Assembly (NCBI GenBank): GCA_003166875.1
Contig: PMUN01000125.1
Location: 15,129-54,078 of the forward strand
DNA length: 38,950 nucleotides
Source: Bryobacterales bacterium
GTDB taxonomy: Bacteria > Acidobacteriota > Terriglobia > Bryobacterales > Bryobacteraceae
Direction: 5' to 3'
Made by a program: the position numbers and the translations under genes. The notes below the pieces were generated by a model that did not search any database, was not told the origin of the DNA, and saw nothing but the letters and a program-made list of their open reading frames with translations. This document shows positions 15,277 to 23,200 of this stretch, piece by piece (position 1 is the stretch's first letter; every line of letters begins with the position of its first letter).

Positions 15277-15353
15277 AAAGCGGTCCAGCTTTTGCTCACG
15301 GTGCCGTCGAAGTTCAGAATATGCGGTGCTCACCAATGAGCAGACGAGAAACC

Positions 15354-15503
15354 ATGCTTTGGACGATTGTCACAGTGTAATCGGATCTTTGGCTGTTGGG
15401 ATGTAGGCAGAGCATTAGCGAGATCCTGATTCACTAACTACTGGTTGCAGCATTGGTGGTTTTCGTCATCAACCTAGTGAATTCCCGCATAGGCGCGGCT
15501 TAG
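15354..15503 (+). pseudogene. Decayed Lmo0937-type small membrane protein
   Basis: MLWTIVTV-stop, then LWLLG, then SEILIH-stop-LLVAALVVFVINLVN. These pieces in a nearly constant frame recall the Lmo0937 family layout (MLWTI..ILL.LWLLG...GG.IHLLLV.A.VV...). Two in-frame stops (TAA about 15378, TAA about 15444) and missing residues show decay. Two intact relatives lie at 15813 and 19344. Confidence 0.5.
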
Positions 15504-15666
15504 CTGCCCAGCACCCGCTACCGTTCATCAGCACCGCAATCCGTGATCCTGGGTGGTGAGCCGCACTTCTTCTATCATCGCCAAGACTCCGCCGTCCCTA
15601 TCAGGCTCGCACCTTCCTTGCACCGATTCGGCGCTTGCGGATGGCGCCGGGGGCGCCGGTGATAAA

Positions 15667-15696
15667 ATCTTCGCCGTCAAAGCGCGATCGGCGGCA
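15667..15696. repeat. 30-bp exact copy of an internal piece of the BON gene
   Basis: Bases 15667-15696 equal 13950-13979 exactly; on the minus strand they encode the AADRALTAKI segment of the BON protein. The copy ends at the first base of the 275-bp repeat, which suggests a recombination joint. Confidence 0.85.
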
Positions 15697-15970
15697 GGTT
15701 CCATGACTCATCGTTCGAGCGAATCGCTCAACAGAAGATGACGTTGGCCTGGCGCGTGCTCTTGAGGAAGGGTGTCCCCAAAGCCTGTGGGTGACATACG
15801 AAGGAGATTCCAATGTTTCTAACGCTATTCGCTATTTTGCTTGTAATGTGGGTGCTTGGATTCTTTGCGTTCCACGTTGCCGGTGGGCTGATTCACCTTC
15901 TGTTGATATTCGCGGTGATTTCTTTGGTAGTGCACTTCTTCAGGCGTCCTAGTGCGGCCTGAAGGCAGTG
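15696..15970. repeat. 275-bp direct repeat, copy 1 (Lmo0937-like gene with leader)
   Basis: It matches 19227-19501 over the full 275 bp with only scattered substitutions and no indels. It includes a palindrome GAGCGA-A-TCGCTC (15717-15729), a leader with GGAAGGGTGTCCCCAAAGCC, the AAGGAG box and the whole 49-aa gene. Confidence 0.95.
15813..15962 (+). CDS. Lmo0937-family small membrane protein, copy 1
   Basis: This 49-aa peptide begins MFLTLFAILLVMWVLGFFAF and ends FFRRPSAA. It has two hydrophobic helices separated by HVAGGLIH, the Lmo0937-family pattern. An AAGGAG box ends 6-7 nt before ATG 15813. Members are inner-membrane peptides of unknown function, often beside CsbD and YtxH genes, as here. 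It is almost identical to the copy at 19344 (one residue, V/I, differs). A conserved palindrome 84 nt upstream may be an operator. Confidence 0.8.
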   Translation: MFLTLFAILLVMWVLGFFAFHVAGGLIHLLLIFAVISLVVHFFRRPSAA

Positions 15971-16032
15971 GATCGGTTCCGGGAATTTAATGCAAGAGTA
16001 GCCGGGCTGACGGAATTCACAAATTGAGGAGG

Positions 16033-16227
16033 CTACAGTCGCCCCCACTCCGTGCTGAGGTCTACTTTTCTAGGACCTTTCCAACGGTCGCCCACTTTCT
16101 TCTGAATTTTGCCGCCGACCTTCTCGGCCTTTCCCTTAACTTCCAGGTCAGGATCGTTGGTAGCGTGTCCCAGCGCTTCTTTCACTGTGCCTTTGAGTCC
16201 GTGTGGAGCGCCTTCGACCTGCTTCAG
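16033..16227 (-). pseudogene. CsbD-family relic with frameshifts
   Basis: From 16227 leftward the frame gives LKQVEGAPHGLKGTVKEALG, then HATNDPDLEVKGKAEKVGGK and IQKKVGD, a typical CsbD body. There is no start codon in frame: the frame is joined at its 5' side to a response-regulator fragment. Near the C-terminus a one-base shift turns the expected VGKVLEK ending into RWKGPRK and a longer tail ending at 16033. It has two lesions, so the gene is dead or a fusion relic. Confidence 0.75.
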
Positions 16228-16228
16228 A

Positions 16229-16310
16229 CATAGCCCTGGGCACCGGCGCGAATCGCTCTCACCACTGAATGCTCGTCGCCCTTGATCGAGAGCATGACGA
16301 ACCTAAGTCA
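16229..16310 (-). pseudogene. REC-domain fragment of a NarL/FixJ-type response regulator
   Basis: The minus-strand frame reads LRFVMLSIKGDEHSVVRAIR and AGAQGYV-stop. It matches the alpha4-beta5 end of receiver domains (V.MLS...DE..V..A..AGA.GY.LK, where the Lys is the conserved switch residue). One base is missing before the LK that opens the CsbD relic, so the two fragments are fused back to back. The phosphoacceptor part and the output domain are absent. Confidence 0.6.
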
Positions 16311-16465
16311 GGCAACCAATCGATGTCTTACACCGGACGCGATAATATCACGCTAAGAACACGCGTTTAAGAAGTTGGTAGACCACATGCAGGCTTGAGA
16401 GGGAGGATCCCGATGGGACACATCGTGGCAACCTCGGCGCAACACAGAGAACAAAGGAGACGATC

Positions 16466-16780
16466 ATGGAAACTGACAATAGAGTCGGCTATTTCTTCCT
16501 CGGTCTTGGTTTGGGAACCGCTGTTGGATTGCTTTTCGCTCCAAAATCTGGAGCCGAGAGCAGGAACTATTTACGATCCAAAACGCAGGAAGGCACGAGC
16601 TATCTGAAGAACCAGGGCGAGCAGCTGGTCAACGGCGCGACCGAGACGGTCGAGCGTGGCATGAAAACGTTGCAGGATCAAGTCGAGAGCTTTTCGGAGG
16701 CAGTCGACGCTGGGAAGGAGGCCTATCGCGAGGCGGTAGCAACGTCAGCCTCTACGGTCGGCTTAACCGGGCGCGGTTAA
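16466..16780 (+). CDS. YtxH domain protein
   Basis: This 104-aa protein starts at ATG 16466 behind AAAGGAG 8 nt upstream. The N-terminal glycine-rich transmembrane segment (YFFLGLGLGTAVGLLFAPKS) carries the LLFAPKSG signature of YtxH proteins. A long amphipathic helical part follows (LRSKTQEGTSYLKNQGEQLV, VERGMKTLQDQVESFSEAVD). YtxH proteins are stress-associated and probably membrane-bound; their mechanism is unknown. It fits the surrounding cluster of CsbD, Lmo0937, BON and 17M-like genes. Confidence 0.9.
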   Translation: METDNRVGYFFLGLGLGTAVGLLFAPKSGAESRNYLRSKTQEGTSYLKNQGEQLVNGATETVERGMKTLQDQVESFSEAVDAGKEAYREAVATSASTVGLTGRG

Positions 16781-16985
16781 ATTTTTCGATTCAGATGAGG
16801 GCGGGCTGGCCAGGCCGCTCTCTTCTATCCTTACGACAAATCTGGTCAACTACGTAACCAGCAGCTTGAATAAACTTACGTTGGATCCCATCCCGCCAAT
16901 TGCATCGGTCAACGATGCGCGGGTAACCATCTCGAACCGTACTCACGATGGTGTGGCAGGGGGCGACCCGCCGCCCCTATGGCGA

Positions 16986-17255
16986 TCAACTCGGCTTCGG
17001 TCCGGCGATGCGCATCGGAACCGCTACTTGGACCAACCGTCGCTTCGCAGGCATTAGTTTAGCGATTCGCGGTTTAAAGATCTTGTGCTCGCCCTTGTCG
17101 GTTTGTGCCACAGGCTGATTGTTTTCATCCGAAGAGAACCCGGTAATTGTGGCTTTACGATTCTTAAACTTGCCGACCAGCAGGACATCACCTACTGCCA
17201 GTCTTGGAAGCTTGTACGCTTTCTCGCTAGTCTTGCGGTTATGCTGCTTTAGCAT
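16986..17255 (-). CDS. Small basic hypothetical protein
   Basis: This 89-aa Lys/Arg-rich protein has a compact core (VGDVLLVGKFKNRKATITGF, then DENNQPVAQTDKGEHKIFKP and RIAKLMP). The core looks like a small beta-barrel in which a loop 'G...DE..QPV..TDKGE.KIFKPR' is conserved in soil-bacterial hypotheticals I recall. ATG 17253-17255 lies 15 bp after the stop of the di-haem protein gene, so the two are likely co-transcribed. Nucleic-acid binding is possible from the charge but unsupported. Confidence 0.6.
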   Translation of the reverse strand: MLKQHNRKTSEKAYKLPRLAVGDVLLVGKFKNRKATITGFSSDENNQPVAQTDKGEHKIFKPRIAKLMPAKRRLVQVAVPMRIAGPKPS

Positions 17256-17270
17256 GGTGCTTGACCTGCG

Positions 17271-18671
17271 CTATAGCACCCGCAGAAAAGCTACCAGATC
17301 CGTTTTCTCGGATTGTGCCAACTGAAGTTCCAGCACCAAATTGAAGAATTCCACCGTGTCCTCGAGAGTTAGCAAACGCCCATCGTGCAGATACGGCGGC
17401 GAATCCCTAACCCCGCGAAGAGGAAACGTCTTAATCGGCCCATCCGCGTATGCCATCATCCCATTGACCAGATGCGGCTTGAAAAATCGCTCTGTCCGGA
17501 GATTGTGCATGAGGTTGTCGGTGTAATACGGGGCTTGATGACATTCCACGCACCGCGCCTTGCCAAAGAACAGCAGCTGGCCGCGCATTTCCGCCGCGTC
17601 AGCCTTCTTGGAATTGAGTTTCCCATCCACACCGAGCTTGGGAGCCGGCGGAAAGTCCAGCAGTTCTTGAAACTCCGCCATGGCGTGCACTTGGCTCCCT
17701 CGATCGAGAATGTTCACGCCCTTCTTCTGCGCGATCACGGGGTCACCGTCGAAATACGCGGCGCGCTGTTCAAACTCGGTGAAGTCCTCGACGGTCTTCA
17801 GCGCTCGCTGCGAGCCGAACAAGCGTTGAATATTCACACCGCGAAGTGACGGCGTGTTGATCCGATGCCGGAACTCCTGCGGCCGGGTGTCACCCGCCAA
17901 ATGGGTAGCTCGATTGGTGTGACCGTTCGCGTGGCAGTCGAAGCATGCCACTCCCCGGCTCGCGCGTTCCGAGCGCCGGTCTTCGGTGGCATTGAACTGT
18001 TGCTGCGGGAACGTCGCCACCAGCAGGCGCAATCCCTCTAACTGCTTGGGATTCAGAATGCCATTGAATAACTCGTAATAGTTGTCCATGGTGACCAGCT
18101 TGCCCTGCGATACATCGCCCAGATCCACTCGGGTAGTTAGATAGATTGGCGGCGGGAATTCTGGTATCAGATGGTCCGGAAAGTCGAAGTCGAGATCGAA
18201 GCGAGCCAGGTCGCGCCCTTCCTGTTTCTTGATCTCGTCGATTTCGAGCTTGGGGAAAAGCATGCCGCCCTCGGGATGATTCGGATGTGGCAGAGGCTGG
18301 AAACCGGCCGGGTACAAGTCCCGTTCTTTGATTTGCTCTGGGCTCAGCTTAGAAAGCTGAGCCCAGGTTGTGCCGCTGGCGAGTTTGACTCGCACGCCCT
18401 GTTGCACTGGCTTGCCCCCCGACATTTTGACTTCCTGAGCCGGGCGATTGCTCAGATCATAGCGCTGCTCAAGCAGCGCCATCTGCCGCTTCATGATCTC
18501 TGGCTTAGCCGCGCTCATGCGGCCCCGGATGGTCGAGAAGCTCTCGTGAATGTCGACCGGCGCGTAGCTCGAAGGCTTTTTGTCGTTGTCTTGTGAGCGC
18601 GCGGCACGGACGCTTATCAACAGCCCGACGGCAAGCACGATCCATCTTGATTTGTGAAATTTCGTTGTCAT
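17271..18671 (-). CDS. Di-haem cytochrome c peroxidase/MauG-like protein
   Basis: This 466-aa exported protein has a signal peptide at about residues 1-26 (IVLAVGLLISVRAARS). Two haem c motifs follow: CFDCH (243-247) and CVECH (374-378). The C-terminal pattern FPLRGVRDSPPYLHDGRLLT (416-435) is typical of bacterial di-haem peroxidases, where it lies near the low-potential haem. The first 200 residues are an unusual long N-terminal extension relative to about 330-aa CcpA enzymes. It probably reduces peroxide in the periplasm, or acts as a MauG-like oxidase; electron partners are not encoded nearby. It may be co-transcribed with the small gene that follows. Confidence 0.88.
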   Translation of the reverse strand: MTTKFHKSRWIVLAVGLLISVRAARSQDNDKKPSSYAPVDIHESFSTIRGRMSAAKPEIMKRQMALLEQRYDLSNRPAQEVKMSGGKPVQQGVRVKLASGTTWAQLSKLSPEQIKERDLYPAGFQPLPHPNHPEGGMLFPKLEIDEIKKQEGRDLARFDLDFDFPDHLIPEFPPPIYLTTRVDLGDVSQGKLVTMDNYYELFNGILNPKQLEGLRLLVATFPQQQFNATEDRRSERASRGVACFDCHANGHTNRATHLAGDTRPQEFRHRINTPSLRGVNIQRLFGSQRALKTVEDFTEFEQRAAYFDGDPVIAQKKGVNILDRGSQVHAMAEFQELLDFPPAPKLGVDGKLNSKKADAAEMRGQLLFFGKARCVECHQAPYYTDNLMHNLRTERFFKPHLVNGMMAYADGPIKTFPLRGVRDSPPYLHDGRLLTLEDTVEFFNLVLELQLAQSEKTDLVAFLRVL

Positions 18672-18865
18672 TGTTTTGAGCGAGGAGCACCGATTGCATC
18701 GAGTGCACGTTCTCGGCCACTCCCGGAACGAGATTGTGACTAAGAAACCGGTGCGCTGGGGTTCAAAGAATGAGGGAACGACGTCCTAGGGATATACCAA
18801 TCAAACATCCGGCCAGGGTGCTCTTCGGGGGCCCTCATGCTGTTAACGATATCTGGTCATGCGTC

Positions 18866-19036
18866 CGATCACAAGAAACTTAAGGAAGAGGCCACCAAGA
18901 AACTTGGGGAGGCGAATGCCCGAAGGCACACCGTCTAAATGGCGTGATCAGCGATGCGGCAGCTCGTCTCGGAGTGCCACGGACCACGTTGAACGCCATG
19001 ATGAAGAAGCTGGGGGGCGCCCGCAAGGATCTTTGA
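18866..19036 (+). pseudogene. Fis-type HTH C-terminal remnant of an NtrC-like regulator
   Basis: From about 18866 one frame gives HKKLKEEATKKLGEANARRH. After a one-base shift at about 18934 the next frame gives LNGVISDAAARLGVPRTTLN and AMMKKLGGARKDL, with a stop at 19034-19036. The second part is the Fis-type helix-turn-helix that closes sigma-54 activators (AAARLGVPRTTL is characteristic). No AAA+ or sensor domain precedes it, so this is a truncated relic. Confidence 0.65.
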
Positions 19037-19173
19037 TGATTCGGATCAGCGAGCATCAGACGTGATCACACGCCTCACAGCCTCATCGAAGCCCTTTCTC
19101 GCGTCAAATCCCCGGATCATTCCGGCGTACTGAACGTCCGTCAGGTGGTGGGGTTACGATTGCCATAACCATA

Positions 19174-19205
19174 TATGGTCAAGTGCCCAGGTATGGTCAC
19201 TTGCC
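19174..19205. repeat. Short direct/inverted repeat pair, possible operator
   Basis: TATGGTCAAGTGCC (19174-19187) and TATGGTCACTTGCC (19192-19205) are 18 bp apart, and contain the inverted pair CAAGTG/CACTTG. A CCATATATGG palindrome overlaps on the left (19169-19178). They lie 22 bp before the second 275-bp repeat. Confidence 0.5.
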
Positions 19206-19226
19206 TCGCGCCCTCTCCTCCAAACG

Positions 19227-19501
19227 AGGTTCCATAACTCATCGTTCGAGCGAATCGCTCAACAGAAGATGACATTGGCCTGACGCGTGCTCCTCCGGAA
19301 GGGTGTCCCCAAAGCCAGTGGGTGATATACGAAGGAGATTCCAATGTTTCTAACGCTATTCGCTATTTTGCTTGTAATGTGGGTGCTTGGATTTTTTGCG
19401 TTCCACATTGCCGGCGGACTGATTCACCTTCTGTTGATATTCGCGGTGATTTCTTTGGTAGTGCACTTCTTCAGGCGTCCTAGCGCGGCCTGAAGGCAGT
19501 G
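19227..19501. repeat. 275-bp direct repeat, copy 2 (Lmo0937-like gene with leader)
   Basis: This is the second copy of 15696-15970, about 3.5 kb away and in the same orientation. The palindrome GAGCGA-A-TCGCTC (19248-19260), the leader and the coding sequence are all retained. Confidence 0.95.
19344..19493 (+). CDS. Lmo0937-family small membrane protein, copy 2
   Basis: This 49-aa peptide is identical to copy 1 except that FHVAGG is FHIAGG. It has the same AAGGAG box and upstream palindrome. Nucleotide changes between the copies inside the gene are few and mostly silent, so both look maintained or recently duplicated. It probably encodes a two-helix inner-membrane peptide of unknown function. 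Confidence 0.8.
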   Translation: MFLTLFAILLVMWVLGFFAFHIAGGLIHLLLIFAVISLVVHFFRRPSAA

Positions 19502-19611
19502 CCACGTCTGGATTTAGGTTGCTTCGAAATGCGTTGGACCTACATCTGCCGTCACAAAGACGGGAAGTCTCGCTGCTTTTAAGGCGATGCAACTGGAGGA
19601 GAGTGCGAACC

Positions 19612-19812
19612 ATGAGTCTAACTACATTCGATCCGGCCATAAGAAACACCAAGTTATTTGACCGGCAGAAGTTTGTTCTAGCTGTACACCAGGCTCTCAA
19701 AGAGCACGACAAAGACAGGGATAAAGCAGGCCATTCGGGCCATAATATAGCCATAGACTGCGATAGCGAGCTGGAACATTTTGCAGACCGCATCTTGGAA
19801 CTAATGGACTAA
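19612..19812 (+). CDS. Small acidic hypothetical protein
   Basis: This 66-aa protein starts at ATG 19612, with GGAGGAG about 9 nt upstream. It contains FDRQKFVLAVHQALKEHDKD and IDCDSELEHFADRILELMD, predicted helical and acidic, with no leader. I do not recognise a family. The good ribosome binding site and its place directly after the Lmo0937-like gene suggest a real gene of the stress cluster. Confidence 0.55.
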   Translation: MSLTTFDPAIRNTKLFDRQKFVLAVHQALKEHDKDRDKAGHSGHNIAIDCDSELEHFADRILELMD

Positions 19813-20072
19813 CGCCGAAGCCAGCGGTCCATTGCCGACCATCGATTGGATAGTGGACAGTTTGTTGCTGCGCGCAGGGCGAGCGTGCGTCGCCAAACGA
19901 TGCGGTTCAATTGCGAACCTGGGCTGTCGTCTCCGAAGATGCCGTACTTCCACTCGAAGAGATCGCCCGTCGCATTCTGAGCCAAGAAAAAAAACTCGAA
20001 CGCGAATACGGCGGACAGGGATAGAAGAATCAAGAAAGTCTTCCGCCCTTCCAAAATCGTCACCTCTGACAT
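19809..20072 (-). CDS. Possible small membrane protein
   Basis: The minus-strand frame from ATG 20070-20072 encodes MSEVTILEGRKTFLILLSLS, then AVFAFEFFFLAQNATGDLFE and a basic C-terminus. One transmembrane helix (about residues 11-30) is clear. The open frame extends 31 codons further upstream without a better start. There is no family recognition; the tail (RAATNCPLSNRWSAMDRWLR) looks less protein-like. It may be a chance frame. Confidence 0.3.
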   Translation of the reverse strand: MSEVTILEGRKTFLILLSLSAVFAFEFFFLAQNATGDLFEWKYGIFGDDSPGSQLNRIVWRRTLALRAATNCPLSNRWSAMDRWLRR

Positions 20073-20366
20073 GCCGAGACTGGTTCCCGTGAACCGGCTG
20101 TCATTCCGTGCGTAAGCATTTCCAGGACACGCCGCGCCAATTCTGCTCCGGCGGACATAGGGCAATACACTGTCTCGGTGTCATGATTTTACACCTGCAA
20201 GGGATTTTCTGTGCCCGTTCCTCCGCTTCGAGCAATGCGGCTGCCGCCAACCAGCGCGGCCTAGCCATACCGTTTAAACATGAGTCCGAACCGCGCCATC
20301 GATGAAGTATTTTCGGTTCCGCCTACGCTGATGGGATTAGCTTGCCTGTCCACTGGTGCCCGTCCG

Positions 20367-22103
20367 TCAGACCAGTCCGGTATTGCGTTCGATCGTCTTG
20401 ATCACCGAGTCCATCTTCCCGCTCAACACTTGTTTGGCGAGGCTGAGGGTGAAGCCTGTGACCGCATGAAAGGGAAGATGCGACGGCAATGATAAAGCGT
20501 AGGGATCGACCACCACATCGACCACGACGGGCCCGCCCTGGTGCGCGAGTGCCACCGCGAGCCCTTCTCTCACGTCGCCCGGTTCTTCGATGCGGATGCC
20601 CTTCGCGCCCATCGCCTCGGCGACCTTGGCGAAATTCGGGTTCTTGAAATCGACGCCGAATGGAACCACGCCGGCTTCCTGCATCTCGATATTGACGAAG
20701 TCGAGCGATTCGTTGTTGAGGATGATTTGCACGATCGGCGTCTTCCGCTGCACTTGCGTCAGCAGGTCGCCGAGAGCGAGCATGGTGAACCCACCGTCGC
20801 CGCACAGCGCGATTGTCTGCCGTCCCGGATAGGCGAGTTGCGCACCGAAGGCGTTGGGAGCGGCATTGGCCATGGAGGCCCAGGAAAACGAGCCGAAGAG
20901 CCGACGGTTCGGCCCGCCCTTTATGTGACGCGCCAGCCAGATGCAGGCCGTTCCCGTGTCCGCGAAAAACAGCGCGTCGTCCGCAGCCAGCTCGCTGAGC
21001 GTCGCGGCCAGGAATTCCGGCCGGATCGGCTTGATCCCCGGCCCTTTCTCGGCATAGTGCTGCAGGAGCTCATGGAACGAGGTTGTGTCCGCGACATGCT
21101 TCTCTAGGAAACGGCTGTCGCCCTTATCGCCGAGCTTGGGGAGCAGCGCGGTGACGGTCGCTTTGATGTCGCCCACGAGCCCTAGATCAACGGCGGTTCG
21201 CCGTCCGATGTGCTTCGGGTTCCGGTCGATCTGAACTTTCTTCACATCGCCGCCCGGAAGAAATTCCGAAAACGGAAAATCGGTGCCGAGCATCAGCAGC
21301 AGATCCGCGTCGTGAATGGCCTTATAGGCTCCGCCGTAGCCCAAAAGACCGGTCATTCCGACGGCATGGGGATTGTCATGTTCCAGCCATTGCTTGCCGC
21401 GGAAGGAATATCCGACGGGCGCCTTCAGTCTGGCCGCGAGTTGCAATACCTCTTCGCGTGCATCACGGCAGCCGTCGCCGCCGAAAATTGCCACCTTCTT
21501 GGCGGCATCGATCATTCCGGCCAGCTTGTCGACATCCGCGTCGGCCGGGCGAAATACCGGCGCAGCGGGAATCGTGAACTCATGAACGGAATCATCCGCC
21601 GCGTTCGCCGATGCGATGTCACCGGGCATCGAGATCACTGTCGGCCCCTTGTCTACCATGGCCGTCAGGATCGCGGTCGTGAATACGGCCCGTGCCTGTT
21701 CAGGGTTGACGACCCGCCCGACATAGAGACAGGCCGTATCGAAAAACTTGTACGGGTTCAATTCTTCGAGTGCGGCCGTGTCCATGAGCTTCGTTTCGAC
21801 ATCGCCGGCGATGGCAATGATCGCGGCCCCCTCCTTGCGCGCGTCCATCAGTCCGTTGAAAAGATGCGTCACGCCGGGACCTGCGGTACCGCATACCGCG
21901 ACGGGATCGCCGGTCAGGTACGCTTCGGCGACCGCGGCGAAAACGCCGTACTCTTCATGGCGAACGTGGATGAACTCGATCTTTCCGTTGCGCCGCAGCG
22001 CGTCGATAACCGGGTTCAACGCGTCCCCGACGATGCCGTAGCAGCGTTTAACCCCGGCCTTCGCCAGCAACTCCCACATCGCGTCCGCGACTTTTCGTGC
22101 CAT
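20367..22103 (-). CDS. poxB: Pyruvate dehydrogenase (quinone) / pyruvate oxidase, TPP-dependent
   Basis: This 578-aa enzyme starts at ATG 22101-22103 behind AAGGAG 6 nt upstream. It has the three TPP-enzyme domains: the Pyr domain with the catalytic Glu in FIHVRHEEYGVFAA (about residue 50), the central FAD/DHS-like domain (MLGTDFPFSEFLPGGDVKKV, QIDRNP), and the PP domain. The PP domain carries GDGGFTMLALGDLLTQVQRK, then NNESL (the GDG...N cofactor motif). The C-terminal tail (AVTGFTLSLAKQVLSGKMDS, VIKTIERN) resembles the membrane/quinone-activated tail of E. coli PoxB. The expected reaction is pyruvate to acetate and CO2 with electrons to quinone. PoxB is stationary-phase/stress related elsewhere, fitting the cluster. 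Confidence 0.92.
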   Translation of the reverse strand: MARKVADAMWELLAKAGVKRCYGIVGDALNPVIDALRRNGKIEFIHVRHEEYGVFAAVAEAYLTGDPVAVCGTAGPGVTHLFNGLMDARKEGAAIIAIAGDVETKLMDTAALEELNPYKFFDTACLYVGRVVNPEQARAVFTTAILTAMVDKGPTVISMPGDIASANAADDSVHEFTIPAAPVFRPADADVDKLAGMIDAAKKVAIFGGDGCRDAREEVLQLAARLKAPVGYSFRGKQWLEHDNPHAVGMTGLLGYGGAYKAIHDADLLLMLGTDFPFSEFLPGGDVKKVQIDRNPKHIGRRTAVDLGLVGDIKATVTALLPKLGDKGDSRFLEKHVADTTSFHELLQHYAEKGPGIKPIRPEFLAATLSELAADDALFFADTGTACIWLARHIKGGPNRRLFGSFSWASMANAAPNAFGAQLAYPGRQTIALCGDGGFTMLALGDLLTQVQRKTPIVQIILNNESLDFVNIEMQEAGVVPFGVDFKNPNFAKVAEAMGAKGIRIEEPGDVREGLAVALAHQGGPVVVDVVVDPYALSLPSHLPFHAVTGFTLSLAKQVLSGKMDSVIKTIERNTGLV

Positions 22104-22603
22104 CCGAGACTCCTTCCCGCGAAAGCCGGTCAGAACCGCGCACCGTCCCTATCTGGGTTGGCTGAAACTTCTACCTTGGGTCCGGCTTCTTCGGTTAGTA
22201 TAGATCGGCCAGCCCATCTTTGAACCGTCTTGGACGTCATCAGGCCGGGTGCCGGATTCGCTGGGAACCTTTTCGCAGGGCCACTTTTTCGTTTTCGCCG
22301 TCGCTAATACGTCCGATTGGCAGGGAGTGGTCGTTGAAATGCAGGCCCGATGATGGGCCGAGGAAGGAGTTTTGCTGTTTTCTCCTTTCCGAATCGCGAA
22401 CCGAAGGAGGACGGCGGCAGGAACGCGACGAATCCCCTAAAACATATAAGTCCGCCTGAGGACTTGATTCGGCGCTGGTACGGGGTTCTTGCCGTCTCCC
22501 CCGTTTCATGGCGGCTCCGGGGCCGGTAAAATCGGCCGTCAAGAACAGCCCGGGGAACCAACAGGGAGAACAACCGAATTGACCCAGGCGGATTTTTAGG
22601 CAA
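22104..22603. other. 500-bp intergenic region, no gene recognised
   Basis: Minus-strand frames at 22240-22632 and 22304-22618 have no motifs or ribosome binding sites. A hairpin AAGTCC-GCCTGA-GGACTT (22448-22465) is present. The poxB promoter must lie at the left end. I see no RNA gene. Confidence 0.45.
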
Positions 22604-23200
22604 ATGAACGTTCTCCAATTCATAACGGCCATTCCGTGGGGTGTGTCGAAGGGCAGCGGGTGTTATGTCGGCGCCCGTACGCTCATCAAGGCTCTGCGCG
22701 GGCGCGGGCTCCGGGTCGCTGTGGTCAGGCCGGGAATTATCACCCCGGTCTATACGGCAACCCGGCTGTTATTCAACGAAAGCCTGCGCTGGCGCCGCTT
22801 CAACAGCGCGGCGACGATCGGCATCGATGCCGATGGTTATGCCATCTCCCGCCGGCGAAACGCGCCTCCGCACATCGCCTGCATCAAAGGCGTTCTGGGC
22901 GACGTCTCCGGCACCGACGCTGATTCCCGAATGTGGATCTTGGATGGGATCAACAATCCAGGATTCTCGGGTGGTCCCGTCATACTTGGAACCGGGGACG
23001 ACCTCAAATTTGCCGCAGTGATATCAGGATACTATTTGGAGCCGACAGAGGTGATACGGGGAGGACGGGCCGATTTAGCGCCCGATGCACCCAGAGACAT
23101 CGTGAACGTCAACTCCGGCTTCATCATCGCTCACGACATTGTCTATGCGGTCGATGCAATCAAGAAGCATCCAACCGGCCCGATACGGCCAATCAAGTAA
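22604..23200 (+). pseudogene. Chimeric ORF: glycosyltransferase N-terminus joined to trypsin-like protease C-terminus
   Basis: This 198-aa open frame is built of two unrelated halves. Residues 1-102 (VLQFITAIPWGVSKGSGCYV, RTLIKALRGRGLRVAVVRPG, YTATRLLFNE, PHIACIKGVLGD) look like the N-terminal Rossmann half of a GT4-type glycosyltransferase. Residues about 106-198 (WILDGINNPGFSGGPVILGT, FAAVISGYYLEPTEV, VNVNSGFIIAHDIVYAVDAI) look like the C-terminal half of a trypsin-like serine protease, with the nucleophile Ser122 in GFSGGP. The protease His and Asp and the glycosyltransferase donor-binding half are missing. Neither activity is expected. The in-frame joint is near 22910. Confidence 0.65.

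Noticed and set aside
21210-22223. 337-aa plus-strand open frame opposite poxB, and 20541-21107 beside it
   Set aside because: They lie entirely antisense to a well-conserved TPP enzyme; the composition is that of a high-GC shadow frame, with no ribosome binding site or motif.
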